Below, one piece after another: positions 1 through 9,271 of a DNA stretch of 64,000 nt; within the stretch, counting starts at the first letter, position 1, and the number at the start of each line of letters is the position of its first letter. Under the pieces are notes generated by a model. The model saw only the letters and a program-made list of their open reading frames with translations. It was not told the origin of the DNA and did not search any database. The position numbers and the translations under genes are program-made. The stretch comes from Pedobacter sp. (lineage in GTDB: Bacteria > Bacteroidota > Bacteroidia > Sphingobacteriales > Sphingobacteriaceae). The stretch spans positions 248,001-312,000 of the forward strand of contig JAVHXV010000002.1 of assembly GCA_031119475.1 (NCBI GenBank), read 5' to 3'.

Positions 1-1
1 T

Positions 2-1309
2 TCGGGTGTATTGCCATTGGTGCAGAAGCAATTTACCCTTACCGCAGCGCAGGAAGGCTGGTTTGTGTCGTCGGCACTTGTAGGCTGTATCATTGGTGTG
101 GCTTTCTCTGGTGAGCTGAGCGATCGCCTGGGCCGGAAAAAACCGTTGATCCTTACTTCCATCTTATTTGTACTTTCTGCGCTAGGTTGTGCGGTGATGC
201 CCTCCCTATCAGGGGTTATCGCCTCACGCTTAATAGGCGGCATCGGGATTGGGATTGCTTCCAACGTTGTGCCTCTGTATATCTCCGAAATTGCTCCGGC
301 AGCTATTCGTGGCCGTTTGGTAACCTATTATCAGTTTGCCCTTACCTTCGGGATCCTGGTTGCTTATCTGACCAATGCAGCACTATTGCATGGTGCAAGT
401 GAAGTAACGACATCGGGAATTTCGAACATCTTTAATGCCGAGGTTTGGCGCGGAATGCTTGGATTGGGCGTTGTGCCGGCAGTCCTGTTCTTTATTGGAC
501 TGCTTATGATCCCGGAAAGCCCTAGGTGGCTGTTCAGCAAAGGCCGCATGGCGGAAGGCTATTCGATCATCAGTAGCATTACCAAACAACCCATCGCTGC
601 GATCGAAGCAGAACAATCAAAATTAAAAACCCATCAGGATAAAGGTTCGTACAAGGAACTATTTGCGCCAACTATGCGCAAGGCACTGATTATCGGGATA
701 TTACTGCCCTTATTTTCACAGTTCAGCGGTATCAATGCCATCATTTATTATGGCCCAAGTATCTTGAGCAACGCCGGGATTTCCCTGGATAATGCCCTGC
801 TCGGACAGATCATCTTCGGCTTGGCCAATATGCTGTTCACTTTGGTTGCCATCTGGAAAGTAGACAGCTGGGGACGCAGGCCATTGTACCTATATGGAAC
901 TGCTGGAGCAACGATCACACTTGCCCTTACCGGCCTTTGCTTTTATTTTGGAGCTACACAGAGCATCTGGCTCTTGGTGTGCGTATTGGGCTTCTTGGCC
1001 TGTTTCGCATTCTCTATCGGGCCATTGAAATTTGTGGTAGCCTCTGAAATTTTTCCCAACTCGATCCGCGGAAGGGCCCTGGCCATTAGCATCATGGTCA
1101 TGTGGGTTGCCGATACCGTAGTGGGCCAGATCACACCCATCCTGCTCAAGGAACTGGGCAGTGCAGGAACGTTCTGGTTCTTTGCCTTTTTCTGTATCGT
1201 AGCTTTTGTTTCGGTATATAAACTGTTGCCAGAAACAAAAGGAAAATCATTAGAAGAAATTGAAAGCGATTGGAAAGATAATGATGAAGCACCAGTTGTG
1301 CTGCATTAA
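2..1309 (+). CDS. Sugar:proton symporter, MFS sugar-porter family (5' partial)
   Basis: The gene enters from the left edge in an open frame, so its true start and first helix or so are missing. The visible product is a 12-helix-type sugar porter of the XylE/GLUT group. Family signatures seen are SDRLGRKK in the loop after helix 2, PESPRWL before the central loop, QFSGINAIIYYGP in helix 7, DSWGRRP, and PETKGKSLEEIE near the C-terminus. It is expected to import a monosaccharide across the inner membrane. It ends 11 bases before a ROK kinase and two GH92 mannosidases follow, so a hexose such as mannose is a reasonable guess, but this is inference from context. Confidence 0.9.
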   Translation, partial: SGVLPLVQKQFTLTAAQEGWFVSSALVGCIIGVAFSGELSDRLGRKKPLILTSILFVLSALGCAVMPSLSGVIASRLIGGIGIGIASNVVPLYISEIAPAAIRGRLVTYYQFALTFGILVAYLTNAALLHGASEVTTSGISNIFNAEVWRGMLGLGVVPAVLFFIGLLMIPESPRWLFSKGRMAEGYSIISSITKQPIAAIEAEQSKLKTHQDKGSYKELFAPTMRKALIIGILLPLFSQFSGINAIIYYGPSILSNAGISLDNALLGQIIFGLANMLFTLVAIWKVDSWGRRPLYLYGTAGATITLALTGLCFYFGATQSIWLLVCVLGFLACFAFSIGPLKFVVASEIFPNSIRGRALAISIMVMWVADTVVGQITPILLKELGSAGTFWFFAFFCIVAFVSVYKLLPETKGKSLEEIESDWKDNDEAPVVLH

Positions 1310-1320
1310 GAAGGTTGATC

Positions 1321-2220
1321 ATGGAAAATTCACAAATAAAACCTGACTCTCTCGCTATTGGAGCTGATATTGGGGGAACCCACATTACAGCTGCCCTCGT
1401 TAATCTGGACAGGAAATCTATTCTGCCCAATACAGCTGTGAGGGAACAGGTAAACTCGCATGCTTCTCCAGAAGAGATTATGGAGGTATGGAGCAAAGCA
1501 ATCGCCGCAGCAAAAAAAGAGCACCAGGTAGACAAGATCAGCTTGGCCCTGCCAGGACCTTTTGATTATGAAACTGGGGTTTGCCTCATTAAGGATCAGG
1601 ATAAATATGAACGCCTCTACCAGCTCAACATCAAGGAAATGCTGGCGGAAAAGCTACATGTAGATCCTGAAATGTTGATCATGATCAATGATGCGGCCTC
1701 TTTTATTCAGGGAGAAGTATTTTGCGGTGCAGGTTCTGGCTTTCAAAGAGCAATAGGCGTTACCTTGGGAACCGGACTGGGCACCTGTGTGTATCAAAAT
1801 AGGTATTCTACCAATGCAGACTTGTGGTGCATGCCATTTCGCGATAGCATAGCTGAAGAATACCTGAGTACCCGGTGGTTCATTAAGCGATATGCAGAAC
1901 TTACGGGCAAAAAGGTGAGCGGGGTACGTGAATTGACTACATTAATCGATGAAGACCCCATCGTACAGGATATATTTGATGAATTTGGGACCACATTGGC
2001 CGAATTTCTTGTCCAGTTTTTGGCCATCGCACCTGCAGATGTCGTTATCCTGGGCGGGAACATCAGTAAGAGCTTTACATTTTTTAAGAAGGCGTTCTTC
2101 GCCGTAAGGCATAAGGAATTTCCAAATGTGGTGATCAAAACGGCCACCCTTGGAGAAAAAGCCGCATTGCTAGGTGCGGCCAGTTATTGGAAATATAAGG
2201 GGATTAGCTTAGAGAACTAA
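1321..2220 (+). CDS. ROK-family sugar kinase (glucokinase/hexokinase-like)
   Basis: A 299-residue protein from ATG 1321, preceded by AAGAAGG six bases upstream; an in-frame TTG at 1315 is less likely. The N-terminal phosphate loop reads GADIGGTHITAALV. The catalytic Asp lies in INDAAS, equivalent to the NDANA-type motif of ROK kinases, and GTGLGTCV is the second phosphate-binding segment. The usual ROK zinc motif (CxCGxxGCxE) after that segment is absent; the region reads ADLWCMPFRDSIAEEYLS. Length fits a bare kinase without the N-terminal helix-turn-helix of ROK repressors. It probably phosphorylates the hexose brought in by the preceding transporter and released by the following GH92 enzymes. 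Sugar specificity cannot be read from the sequence. Confidence 0.85.
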   Translation: MENSQIKPDSLAIGADIGGTHITAALVNLDRKSILPNTAVREQVNSHASPEEIMEVWSKAIAAAKKEHQVDKISLALPGPFDYETGVCLIKDQDKYERLYQLNIKEMLAEKLHVDPEMLIMINDAASFIQGEVFCGAGSGFQRAIGVTLGTGLGTCVYQNRYSTNADLWCMPFRDSIAEEYLSTRWFIKRYAELTGKKVSGVRELTTLIDEDPIVQDIFDEFGTTLAEFLVQFLAIAPADVVILGGNISKSFTFFKKAFFAVRHKEFPNVVIKTATLGEKAALLGAASYWKYKGISLEN

Positions 2221-2236
2221 GCAAAATACATCATTC

Positions 2237-4588
2237 ATGAAGACAAAATTACAGTTCGGTACTTTGTTTAGTGCCATATTTTTACTGGCCAGTACTTCCA
2301 CCTTGTGGGCACAGTCAAATTCAGAATTGCTAAAATATGTAGATCCAAGAATTGGGACCGCACATAGCCGCTGGTTTTTCTTTACGCCGGGCGCGGTACC
2401 ATTTGCCATGGCCAAACCGGCTCCTTCTACAAATGGTTCTTATGGCAATGCACATGGGTGGGATGCCGTGGGCTACGACGAAAGGCACAGTTCGATAGAG
2501 GGATTTGCGAATTTTCATGAATTCCAGGTGGGAGGAGTGGTATTTGCCCCGATTACGGGAAAATTACAGACACTAGCAGGCAAATTGGAAACACCAGATG
2601 ACGGATATCGTTCCCGCTTTGATAAAAAAGATGAGGTAGCGGCACCAGGCTACTATTCAGTACTGTTAAAAGATTATGGCATCAAGGCCGAACTCACTTC
2701 TACGCCAAGGGTTGCACTGCACCGCTACACTTTTCCAGCTTCTTCTGAGTCGCACATTCTTTTCGATATTGGCCACAAGCAGGGCGAAGGCGGAGAAGTG
2801 AAGGATGCAAAAGTATATCTATCTGCAGACGGAAGGATAGAAGGTTATGTGATTACCAACCCTGTATATGTACAAAAATATCAGCCTGGTGGCGATGTTA
2901 AAATGTATTTTTCAGCTGTGCTCAGTAAAAAACCAAAGACTCATGGCACTTTTAGGGGTGCTGAAATTTTTGCAGGCCAAGATGAAATCGCTGGTAAGGG
3001 AGCTGGGCTATACTTGACCTTCGATACCAAAGACCAAGAAAAAATTACGATTACCGCCGGACTTTCTTTTACATCCATTGCCAATGCACGGCTAAACCTT
3101 GCTGCAGAAGCACAAAACCTATCGTTTGACAGGGCGAGGTCAAATGCTTCCAAAGTATGGGCCGAATATTTGGGAAGGGTGAAGGTAAAATCTGACAATA
3201 CACAAGACCTGACCAAGTTTTACACCGGCCTGTACCACGCACTTTTGGGAAGGGGACTGGCGAGCGATGTGAATGGGGCCTATCCAAAAAATGATGGTGC
3301 TATTGGCCAAATTCCTTTAGATGCACAGCAAAGACCACAATACAACCATTACAATACAGATGCCATTTGGGGCGGATTTTGGAACCTGACCCAGTTATGG
3401 GCCATCGCCTACCCAGAATATTATTCAGATTGGATAAAAAGCCAGCTTTTGGTCTACAAAGATTCAGGATGGCTGGCTGATGGAATTGCCAACTCCAGAT
3501 ACGTTTCTGGTGTTGGGACCAATTTTGTGAGCTTGGCCATGTCCAGTGCCTATATGGTGGGCATTAGGGATTTTGATGTTGAACTGGCTTACGAGGCATC
3601 AAGAAAAAATGAACTTGTGGGAGAAAACAGGCCACATGGAGCGGGCAAATTAGATGTTGCCAAATTTGTGAAATTCGGATATGTGCCCCATCTGGATAAA
3701 GGTGTTGGTGGCGGCGAGCGTTGGCAATACTCTGCATCCCACACCTTAGAATATGCCTTTAGTTCTTATGCAGTAGCACAATGGGCTAAGCTTTTGGGCA
3801 AAACAGCTGATTATCAACAGCTCATTTCGCTCTCAAAAGGATGGGAAGCGTTATATGATCCAAAATTAAATCTCATCCACCCAAAACTGGAAGATGGCAG
3901 TTGGATGCAAAATTTTAAGCCTAGCGAAAGTTGGAGGGGTTTTCAGGAAGGAAATGCTTGGCAATACACTTTCTATGTGCCGCATGATCCAGAATCGCTG
4001 ATCGCCAAGATGGGCAGAAATAAGTTCAATGCGAGGCTGGATAGCATTTTTACCACTTCGCAGAAAAATGCATTTGGTGGAGGAACAAAACTTGATGCAT
4101 TTTCTGGTCTGGAAGGCCTGTACAACCATGGCAATCAGCCCAACCTGCACATTTCATGGCTGTTCAACTTTTCGGGCAAGCCATCTTTAACGCAAAAATG
4201 GGTAAGGACCATTGCGAACGAATTTTATGGTACAGATGGAATCCATGGCTATGGCTACGGACAAGACGAAGACCAGGGCCAGTTGGGCGCATGGTATGTC
4301 ATTTCCAGCATGGGATTGTTTGATGTTAAAGGATTTACGGAGCCAGATCCTGCGGTCGGACTGGGAAGTCCGCTTTTTGATCAGATCAAGATCAAGGGCA
4401 ACAAAAAGTATTTTAGCGGTAAAGATTTTACGATAGAAGTAAAGCACAACGACAACAAGCACATTTATGTACAATCCTTTGTATTGAATGGGAAGCCATT
4501 GAATGCGCCATTTATGCCGCTAAAAGCTATTCAGGATGGCGGAAAGTTGGTGATCGAAATGGGAAGCACGCCAAAAGATAATTATTAA
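2237..4588 (+). CDS. GH92 family alpha-mannosidase, secreted
   Basis: A 783-residue protein with a signal peptide ending near LWAQ (residues 1-26). The GH92 N-terminal beta-sandwich begins at YVDPRIGTAHSRWFF, and the (alpha/alpha)6 catalytic domain follows. Family signatures visible are EGNAWQY around residue 571 and the acidic DEDQGQ motif at residues 677-682. In characterised members these regions supply the general acid and the base of a calcium-dependent inverting exo-mannosidase (family knowledge). It starts 17 bases after the ROK kinase, suggesting one operon. Sequence alone does not tell alpha-1,2 from alpha-1,3 or other linkage specificity. A second GH92 gene follows, separated by a perfect palindrome. 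Confidence 0.93.
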   Translation: MKTKLQFGTLFSAIFLLASTSTLWAQSNSELLKYVDPRIGTAHSRWFFFTPGAVPFAMAKPAPSTNGSYGNAHGWDAVGYDERHSSIEGFANFHEFQVGGVVFAPITGKLQTLAGKLETPDDGYRSRFDKKDEVAAPGYYSVLLKDYGIKAELTSTPRVALHRYTFPASSESHILFDIGHKQGEGGEVKDAKVYLSADGRIEGYVITNPVYVQKYQPGGDVKMYFSAVLSKKPKTHGTFRGAEIFAGQDEIAGKGAGLYLTFDTKDQEKITITAGLSFTSIANARLNLAAEAQNLSFDRARSNASKVWAEYLGRVKVKSDNTQDLTKFYTGLYHALLGRGLASDVNGAYPKNDGAIGQIPLDAQQRPQYNHYNTDAIWGGFWNLTQLWAIAYPEYYSDWIKSQLLVYKDSGWLADGIANSRYVSGVGTNFVSLAMSSAYMVGIRDFDVELAYEASRKNELVGENRPHGAGKLDVAKFVKFGYVPHLDKGVGGGERWQYSASHTLEYAFSSYAVAQWAKLLGKTADYQQLISLSKGWEALYDPKLNLIHPKLEDGSWMQNFKPSESWRGFQEGNAWQYTFYVPHDPESLIAKMGRNKFNARLDSIFTTSQKNAFGGGTKLDAFSGLEGLYNHGNQPNLHISWLFNFSGKPSLTQKWVRTIANEFYGTDGIHGYGYGQDEDQGQLGAWYVISSMGLFDVKGFTEPDPAVGLGSPLFDQIKIKGNKKYFSGKDFTIEVKHNDNKHIYVQSFVLNGKPLNAPFMPLKAIQDGGKLVIEMGSTPKDNY

Positions 4589-4593
4589 TGCCG

Positions 4594-4629
4594 ACAACCT
4601 CGCAGGTTCTTAAGAACCTGCGAGGTTGT
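4594..4629. repeat. Dispersed perfect palindrome, copy 1 (36 bp)
   Basis: Each half is 18 bases, ACAACCTCGCAGGTTCTT followed by its exact reverse complement. It shares a 30-bp core (ACCTCGCAGGTTCTT plus reverse complement) with copies at 17461, 47376, 47992 and 58153. It lies between the two GH92 genes and could form a hairpin in their mRNA. It has no T-run after it, so it may stabilise the upstream message rather than terminate. Confidence 0.97.
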
Positions 4630-4643
4630 TTAATCGATTTAAA

Positions 4644-7600
4644 ATGATAAAGTTCAAAACATTATTTAGCCTGCTGCTTACCATTGCCGCACTATCGGCC
4701 AATGCCCAAACGAAAGTAATCTGGAAAATTGGAGAAGCAGACAACACCGCTTCGGGAATGGCACTCGCGCCAACTGAATACAAACGCTTTTTAGAGCATG
4801 ATTTTGGTTGGGAAGATCGTTTTTACCTGGTCGGCTACTCGAAGCCTGAAAAAGAATTTCCCTATGTTTTACCTGGGCCTAAAGATGGCTGGGGCGGAAC
4901 GGCGCCAACGGCTGGGATCAGGTCACATTTGGCAACCATTCTCTTTGACCTCGAAAAAGCATCAGCTGCCAGCGGATATAAATTGATTATCGACCTCGTC
5001 GGTTACAACGCCGAAAGACCACCATTGTTCAAAGTGATGGTGAACGGTAAGGCAACAGTTATGTGGCTGCCAAAGGGAGATAAAAGTACGGTACTTACAG
5101 GAGATCTCAGCACGGCTAAAGAATACAAGATCGAAATCCCCATCTCGGCATCAACCTTAAAAACAGGAAATAATGAGATCCACCTGACCTCATTGGATGG
5201 CTCATGGATGGTGTTTGATCAGGTGCGGCTTGAGGGCCCTGCAGCTACTACGCTCAGAAAACCTAAAAACAGTTATGTACGGTCTGCCCAAGCTGCTGAC
5301 TATGAAATCGCCTTAAAAAATATACATTATCAGCCATTGCTGGTTGAAGTAGAGCGCTTAACGGGCAAGCCTAACCTAACTGTTCGACTAGATGGCATCC
5401 AGATTTTTCAGGAAAAACTGGAAACCGGAAAATACCAGTTCGAAGCGCCAATGCCTGCAGTAAAAACTGCGAAAATCAGTAAATATCAGGTTTATTCAGA
5501 CGGGCAGTTGGTTGCAAGCGGAACGGTAAAAAGAACGCCGCATCAGTTGGTGTCCTTTTCGCATTATGTAGATACGCGCATTGGAACAGGACATTCACGA
5601 TGGATGATCGGCCCAGGCCCTTGGATGCCATTTAGCATGGTGAAACTGAGTCCAGACAACCAAAATGATGGCTGGCAGGCAGGATATGATCCAACATTTG
5701 AAAGTATTGGCGCTTTCAGCCACATCCATGAATGGACCATGGGCGGATTGGGGGTCTTGCCCGTAAACGGGCCATTAAAGATTAAGGTAGGCGATCAACG
5801 GAGCGAGCCTGGCGTAGGTTATAGATCGCGCATTGACAAGGAAACCGAAGAGGCACCATTGGGCGCATACAAGGTAAGATTGATCGACTATAACATCAAA
5901 GCAGAAGTTACGGCCACCACGCGCGCCAGTTTCATGCGCTATACCTATCCAAAAGGGACCGACTCCAGGATCATGATCGACCTGCAGACCCCTGCGGAAA
6001 ACAAATATCGCCTACCAGAGGTAACCCTTAAAAAAGTGAGCGATTATCGAATCGAGGGGGTGAGCAAGCAGTTTGCGCCACAGGTGTGGATAGCACAGGC
6101 CGGCTCAAGCGAACAAGAATATGTGGTCAATTTTGTGATCGAATTTGATCAGCCCATCAAAAAATTTGGAACATGGGTAAATGACGACATCGGAACAGGC
6201 GACTTGATCAGCATCAAGGACGCAAAAGATGCCGGAGCCTTTGTAGAATTTGATACAAGGACAAATCAGGTGGTACAGATGCGAACAGGCATTTCCTTTG
6301 TGAGTGTTGAAGGAGCAGCGCTCAACCTGGAAACCGAGATCACAAAACCTTTTGGCTGGAGCTTCGAAAAAGTACAACAGAACCAGCTTAAGGTTTGGGA
6401 CGAATTGTTGGGCAGGGTAACGACCAACAGTAACGATAGAAGGGAAAAAGTCCGCTTTTACTCCAACATGTACCGCGCCATTTGTAGCCGCAATACATTT
6501 AGTGATGTAGATGGAAAGTGGATAGATGCCACTGAAAAAGTACAGCAGATTACTACGCCAGATGGTGTGGCCCTCGGATGTGATGCCTTTTGGAATACAT
6601 TTTGGAACCTGAACCAATTCTGGAACCTTGTTACCCCAGAATGGTCGTCGAGATGGGTAAGGTCACAATTGGGCATGTATGATGCGAATGGATGGCTGGC
6701 CAAAGGACCTGCCGGAATGGAATATATCCCCGTAATGGTGGCCGAACACGAAGTGCCATTGATTGTCAGTGCCTACCAAATGGGAATTAGGGATTACGAT
6801 GCAGAAAAAGCCTTTGCGGCCATCGATAAAACCGTGTCGACACCACAGACCAAAGTTGGTGGTGCACTTGCCGGTAACCAGGATTTTGAAGCGTACATGA
6901 AATACCACTATGTACCTTACGACAAGGGAAGATTTTCAAATTCACTTGAATATGCGTATGACGATTATACAGTTTCCCAATTTGCAAAGGCATTGAACAA
7001 GCCTCTGAAATACCAGGAGTATGCAGAACGTGCTTCATGGTGGAAAAATGTAGTCGATACCACCATGGGCTATGCGAGGATGAAAAAATCTGATGGCAGC
7101 TGGTTCCCTAATTTCGATGCCTTCAAATCTGGCGCAAATGAGCACTATGTAGAAGGAAATGCTTGGCAGCTTACGTTCTTTGTACCACAGGACGTTCCCG
7201 GACTGGCCCACATGATCGGTGCCTCAAGGTTTAAGGATCGTTTGGCCTGGGGCTTTAAGGAAAGTGAAAAATGGCGATACAATGCACCGAACGATCAATA
7301 TTGGGATTATCCGGTTATCCAGGGTAACCAACAGTCAATGCATTTTGCTTTTCTGTTCAACTATGTGAAGCAGCCTTGGCTGACCCAGCAATGGAGCCGT
7401 TCTATTGTAGACCGCTACTACGGTTATGGGGTAGCCAATGCTTATCTGGGCGATGAAGACCAGGGCCAGATGAGCTCATGGTTTGTGATGGCCGCACTCG
7501 GCCTGTTCCAGATTGATGGCGGAACCCGCGTAGACCCCATCTATGAAATCGGAAGCCCGATCTTTAAAAATGTAAGCCTCAACTTGGGCGAACGTTATGG

Positions 7601-7796
7601 GCGTGGCAAAACATTCGATATCCAGGCCATCAACGCCAGTCGCGAGAATAAATACGTCCAAAGTGCTACACTAAACGGAAAACCACTTCAAAATTTCTGG
7701 TTTCCGGCAAGTGAGCTGCTAAGAGGTGGAAAATTAACACTTGTTATGGGGCCCCAGCCAAACCAAAAATGGGGAATTGGCGAATTGCCTAAATAA
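4644..7796 (+). CDS. GH92 family alpha-mannosidase with N-terminal CBM-like domain
   Basis: A 1050-residue protein from ATG 4644. A TTG at 4626 is in frame but lies inside the palindrome and is rejected as start. The signal peptide ends near SANAQ (about residue 22). Residues ~23-200 resemble the carbohydrate-binding-like domain III of PL4 rhamnogalacturonan lyases (KVIWKIGEADNTASG..., LTSLDGSWMVFDQVRL). The GH92 module starts near YVDTRIGTGHSRWM and contains EGNAWQL (Glu about residue 837) and DEDQGQ (about 937-942). It is paralogous to the preceding enzyme and about 270 residues longer because of the extra domain. It is likely periplasmic or surface exposed and acts with its neighbour on mannose-containing glycans. 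The PL4-like assignment is by resemblance. Confidence 0.9.
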   Translation: MIKFKTLFSLLLTIAALSANAQTKVIWKIGEADNTASGMALAPTEYKRFLEHDFGWEDRFYLVGYSKPEKEFPYVLPGPKDGWGGTAPTAGIRSHLATILFDLEKASAASGYKLIIDLVGYNAERPPLFKVMVNGKATVMWLPKGDKSTVLTGDLSTAKEYKIEIPISASTLKTGNNEIHLTSLDGSWMVFDQVRLEGPAATTLRKPKNSYVRSAQAADYEIALKNIHYQPLLVEVERLTGKPNLTVRLDGIQIFQEKLETGKYQFEAPMPAVKTAKISKYQVYSDGQLVASGTVKRTPHQLVSFSHYVDTRIGTGHSRWMIGPGPWMPFSMVKLSPDNQNDGWQAGYDPTFESIGAFSHIHEWTMGGLGVLPVNGPLKIKVGDQRSEPGVGYRSRIDKETEEAPLGAYKVRLIDYNIKAEVTATTRASFMRYTYPKGTDSRIMIDLQTPAENKYRLPEVTLKKVSDYRIEGVSKQFAPQVWIAQAGSSEQEYVVNFVIEFDQPIKKFGTWVNDDIGTGDLISIKDAKDAGAFVEFDTRTNQVVQMRTGISFVSVEGAALNLETEITKPFGWSFEKVQQNQLKVWDELLGRVTTNSNDRREKVRFYSNMYRAICSRNTFSDVDGKWIDATEKVQQITTPDGVALGCDAFWNTFWNLNQFWNLVTPEWSSRWVRSQLGMYDANGWLAKGPAGMEYIPVMVAEHEVPLIVSAYQMGIRDYDAEKAFAAIDKTVSTPQTKVGGALAGNQDFEAYMKYHYVPYDKGRFSNSLEYAYDDYTVSQFAKALNKPLKYQEYAERASWWKNVVDTTMGYARMKKSDGSWFPNFDAFKSGANEHYVEGNAWQLTFFVPQDVPGLAHMIGASRFKDRLAWGFKESEKWRYNAPNDQYWDYPVIQGNQQSMHFAFLFNYVKQPWLTQQWSRSIVDRYYGYGVANAYLGDEDQGQMSSWFVMAALGLFQIDGGTRVDPIYEIGSPIFKNVSLNLGERYGRGKTFDIQAINASRENKYVQSATLNGKPLQNFWFPASELLRGGKLTLVMGPQPNQKWGIGELPK

Positions 7797-7912
7797 TAAT
7801 ATTAAAATCAAACTGTTTGGCGCAGTAACCTCCATTGCATCTGATGTGGTGGGGGCTTTTATTTTTTCGGCCATTGCCATTTGCATTCTTAAACATTTAA
7901 TGATACATTAGC

Positions 7913-7938
7913 TTCGAAACAATTCGAAATATTTCGAA
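7913..7938. promoter_or_regulatory. Triple TTCGAAA motif with 16-bp palindrome, candidate operator
   Basis: TTCGAAA occurs at 7913, 7923 and 7932. The last two form the perfect palindrome TTCGAAATATTTCGAA (7923-7938). The motif sits 21 bases upstream of the MFS transporter ATG at 7960, within a 163-base gap after the second GH92 gene. This is a plausible binding site for a dimeric repressor or activator of the second half of the sugar cluster. The regulator is not in the window, so the assignment is inference. Confidence 0.4.
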
Positions 7939-7959
7939 ACTAATCAAATAACCTTACGA

Positions 7960-9228
7960 ATGTTTAGCGCAATTCTTCCAGAACGCCGCCGGTGGATGAT
8001 TATAGCTGTCGTTTTCGTCGCCATCGTTTTCAATTATTTCGATCGCCAAATTGTTTCCATCCTCAAGCCTACCCTTAAAAGTGTTTACCAGATCGATGAC
8101 CGTGGCTATGCCTTTATCATCAACATCTTTACTTTTTGTTATGCCCTCATGTATCCGGTGGCAGGATGGCTGGTTGATAAATATGGGGCCAAACGTGTCA
8201 TGTTCTATGGGGTGATCGGTTGGTCTCTTGCCAGTTTGGGCAGCGGACTAGCCCGCTCAATAGGTCAATTCTCGTTTTTTAGGGGGATGTTGGGCCTATC
8301 TGAGCCCACTAATTTCCCGGCACAGCTGAGGGTAGTTACCATCTGGTTCCCTGGCAAGTTACGAGCAACGGCCAACAGTTTGTGTGTAGCCGGAAGTTCG
8401 ATCGGGGCCATTATTTCAGTGCCGCTGGTTACCTGGCTCGAAATCAGTTTCGGTTGGCAGATGGTCTTTATCATCGCCGGCGTAATGGGACTGGTGATTG
8501 CCCTGCTATGGATATTGGTGTATCGTGACCCCCCAGCACATATCCTTCAGGAAGCAACAGAGACCAATTCGACAGCAGAAAAGGAAGGATTTAGCTGGAA
8601 CAGGCTTTGGTCAACCAAAAGTTTATGGGGCATCCTGCTGATCAGGTTCGTAACCGATCCGGTCTGGTATTTTTGCCTCATGTGGCTACCTGGATATTTG
8701 CGCGAGTCGTCAGGATTATCGCAAATAGAAGCTGCAAAATTTGGCTGGATCCCATTTCTCATTGCAGATCTTGGGGCCATTGGCACTGCGGCCTGGTCTG
8801 ATTACCTAGTACGCAAGGGCAAAAAACCGCTGAATGCGCGTAAGATTATGCTCAGCAGCGTGGCAGCATTGGCTCCGCTCTGCATTTTAACACCCTATCT
8901 TCCATCAGCATTTGCCACTATCCTTATTTTTAGTGTCGTGGCCATTACCTGCCTAAGCTGGCTGTTTACCATTAGCGTAGTGGTGGCAGAAGCATTTCCG
9001 AGCAGGAATGTGGCCAGCGTACTGGGAATTGCTGGAGGTTGTGGAGCCCTGGGCGCAGTTATCTTCAACTATTTTGTCGGGCAGATGATGAACACGGTAG
9101 GCGCCGAAAAAATCTTCTTCGTAATGGCATTCCTCCACCCCATTGGCGTATTGATCTTATGGACAATGATCAAGCCGGAACAACCAAAGGAGAGTGTAGA
9201 TGATAGATTTGAGATCCGAGACATTTGA
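7960..9228 (+). CDS. MFS transporter, anion:cation symporter (hexuronate-type)
   Basis: A 422-residue protein with about 12 hydrophobic segments. The first loop carries NYFDRQIVSILKP, then GWLVDKYGAKRVM, and RGMLGLSEPTNFPAQLRVVTIWFP in helix 4. These match the ACS family (ExuT/GarP-like importers of sugar acids and related organic anions). It is the first gene after the 163-base gap containing the TTCGAA palindrome, so it may start a separate transcript with the FAD oxidoreductase that follows. The substrate is unknown. A sugar acid produced during glycan breakdown is the natural guess. Confidence 0.88.
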   Translation: MFSAILPERRRWMIIAVVFVAIVFNYFDRQIVSILKPTLKSVYQIDDRGYAFIINIFTFCYALMYPVAGWLVDKYGAKRVMFYGVIGWSLASLGSGLARSIGQFSFFRGMLGLSEPTNFPAQLRVVTIWFPGKLRATANSLCVAGSSIGAIISVPLVTWLEISFGWQMVFIIAGVMGLVIALLWILVYRDPPAHILQEATETNSTAEKEGFSWNRLWSTKSLWGILLIRFVTDPVWYFCLMWLPGYLRESSGLSQIEAAKFGWIPFLIADLGAIGTAAWSDYLVRKGKKPLNARKIMLSSVAALAPLCILTPYLPSAFATILIFSVVAITCLSWLFTISVVVAEAFPSRNVASVLGIAGGCGALGAVIFNYFVGQMMNTVGAEKIFFVMAFLHPIGVLILWTMIKPEQPKESVDDRFEIRDI

Positions 9229-9230
9229 TT

Positions 9231-9262
9231 AACAATACAACAATATAACAATACAACAATAT
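9231..9262. repeat. Perfect 16-bp tandem duplication before the oxidoreductase start
   Basis: AACAATACAACAATAT occurs twice back to back in the 43-base gap between the MFS transporter stop and the FAD oxidoreductase ATG. It is A/T-rich, unstructured and just upstream of the start codon, where a change in copy number would alter translation-initiation spacing. Confidence 0.9.
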
Positions 9263-9271
9263 ATTCATACA

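Noticed and set aside
4626..4643. TTG start for the second GH92 gene
   Set aside because: It lies inside the palindrome and adds six residues before a normal signal peptide that begins at ATG 4644.
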